Shown one piece after another: positions 63,411-64,000 of a stretch of 64,000 nucleotides of DNA. The translations under genes were made by a program, and so were the position numbers. Origin of the DNA: Ascarosepion bandense (Eukaryota; Mollusca; Cephalopoda; Sepiida; Sepiidae); the NCBI GenBank assembly GCA_037127315.1, contig JBBBDQ010000330.1, forward strand, positions 3,035,501 through 3,099,500. Reading direction: 5' to 3'. Each line of letters begins with the position of its first letter. Positions within the stretch are counted from its first letter, which is position 1. The notes under the pieces were generated by a model that saw only the letters and a program-made list of their open reading frames with translations, was not told the DNA's origin and ran no database searches.

Positions 63411-64000
63411 TTTCTTTTTATATTTTCTTTTTATATTTTCTTTTTATATTCTTATCGTACGTGAGGACGATGTTTGCAGTGATTCAGTAAGTGTAAGAAA
63501 AAGAGTATTGAACTTGTTTTCAACATAAAACTTTCTTGTCGAACAATAAGAAAAAATTTAATGAAAATTTAGTAGAAATGTCATGCTCTGGATCTTCCAT
63601 GCTGTTAGCATTCATACTACTTCAAAACAGTTTAGGAAGGAAAGCCCCCATTGATACTGAAAAGATCGATAAAAACTACTGAACCTGAAAAAACAATTTT
63701 CCTGAAAATTTGCTTTAAGAAAAATATTTTGTTAACTTCAACCGAAAGTATTGCTGGCTGCTCGGTCAATAAACGTCAAATGTTTCCTTGCCGGGAAAAG
63801 GTTAATACTACCATTACAATTAAAAATCTCAGAAGGCATATTCTAAATTACGTTTTCCACGTTTTGCTTCAAAGAAATTATAAAGTAATGTACTTCTTTG
63901 CTGTTTCCTAATGCTAGACAGTTTTCAAAGATTTCTGACTCTAAAATTTGGATCATTTTACTAATTATTGTCCGATGGGTTAATTCATTAGGATTGGTCT
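63411..64000. other. AT-rich intergenic DNA; no gene supported
   Basis: TTTTTATATTTTC repeats at 63405-63450. An 86-codon frame at 63651-63911 has no recognisable motif and ordinary AT-rich composition; I do not call it a gene. Confidence 0.5.

Noticed and set aside
63651..63911. 86-codon open frame near the right edge
   Set aside because: No recognisable motif, AT-rich composition like the surroundings, and a length expected by chance in such DNA.

Overview
This is non-coding, repeat-dominated DNA from a eukaryote, almost certainly an invertebrate animal. I found no host protein-coding gene, rRNA gene or functional tRNA gene in the 64 kb. The sequence is AT-rich and full of microsatellites ((AT)n, (GT)n, (ATT)n, (ACAT)n). 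It carries relics of several metazoan transposon families: a CR1/Jockey-group LINE, an RTE-type LINE, mariner transposons, a 5S-tRNA SINE, a tRNA-derived SINE and a Helitron-like element. This mixture, and the look of the LINE proteins, reminded me of molluscs and especially cephalopods, but a crustacean or another invertebrate cannot be excluded from sequence reading alone.

Layout. (1) Positions 1-1330 hold the 5' part of a CR1/Jockey-group LINE on the minus strand: a 5' UTR followed by an intact apurinic-type endonuclease domain that runs off the left edge. (2) A 30-base A run and a perfect 34-bp inverted repeat mark the junction with the dominant feature, a satellite array at about 1411-41807. 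I counted about 130 head-to-tail copies of a roughly 310-bp unit. Each unit carries a G run, a TATA-like box, an A/C-rich tract, a 10-bp hairpin, a GTTAAC, an AG-GTAAAT motif, a CACGTG and a T run. The many open frames inside the array are by-products of the repeat and not genes. (3) From 41808 to 64000 lies a graveyard of mobile elements: a Helitron-like element (42.2-43.0 kb), a LINE C-terminal relic (44.4-44.8 kb, minus), a tandem pair of tRNA-derived SINE units (45.4-45.6 kb), a CR1-group LINE relic (45.8-47.1 kb), a minisatellite split by two elements (49.3-52.8 kb), three copies of a 5S-tRNA composite SINE (54.3, 58.2 and 58.9 kb), further LINE relics (53.1, 55.7, 59.9 and 62.7 kb) and three mariner remnants (61.05, 62.34 and 63.3 kb).

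How the parts relate. The CR1-group LINE is represented by its 5' end (1-1330), its RT and C-terminal regions (45.8, 53.1, 55.7, 62.7 kb) and its 3' tail, so most of a family consensus could be assembled from this window. The element at 49431-49958 is notable: it joins three tandem copies of that LINE's 5' UTR directly to its 3' tail, with no coding region between. It implies promoter-like 5' monomers and a short non-autonomous derivative. The most noteworthy items are the giant satellite with its RNA-gene-like unit, the LINE monomers and their deletion derivative, and the 5S-tRNA SINE.
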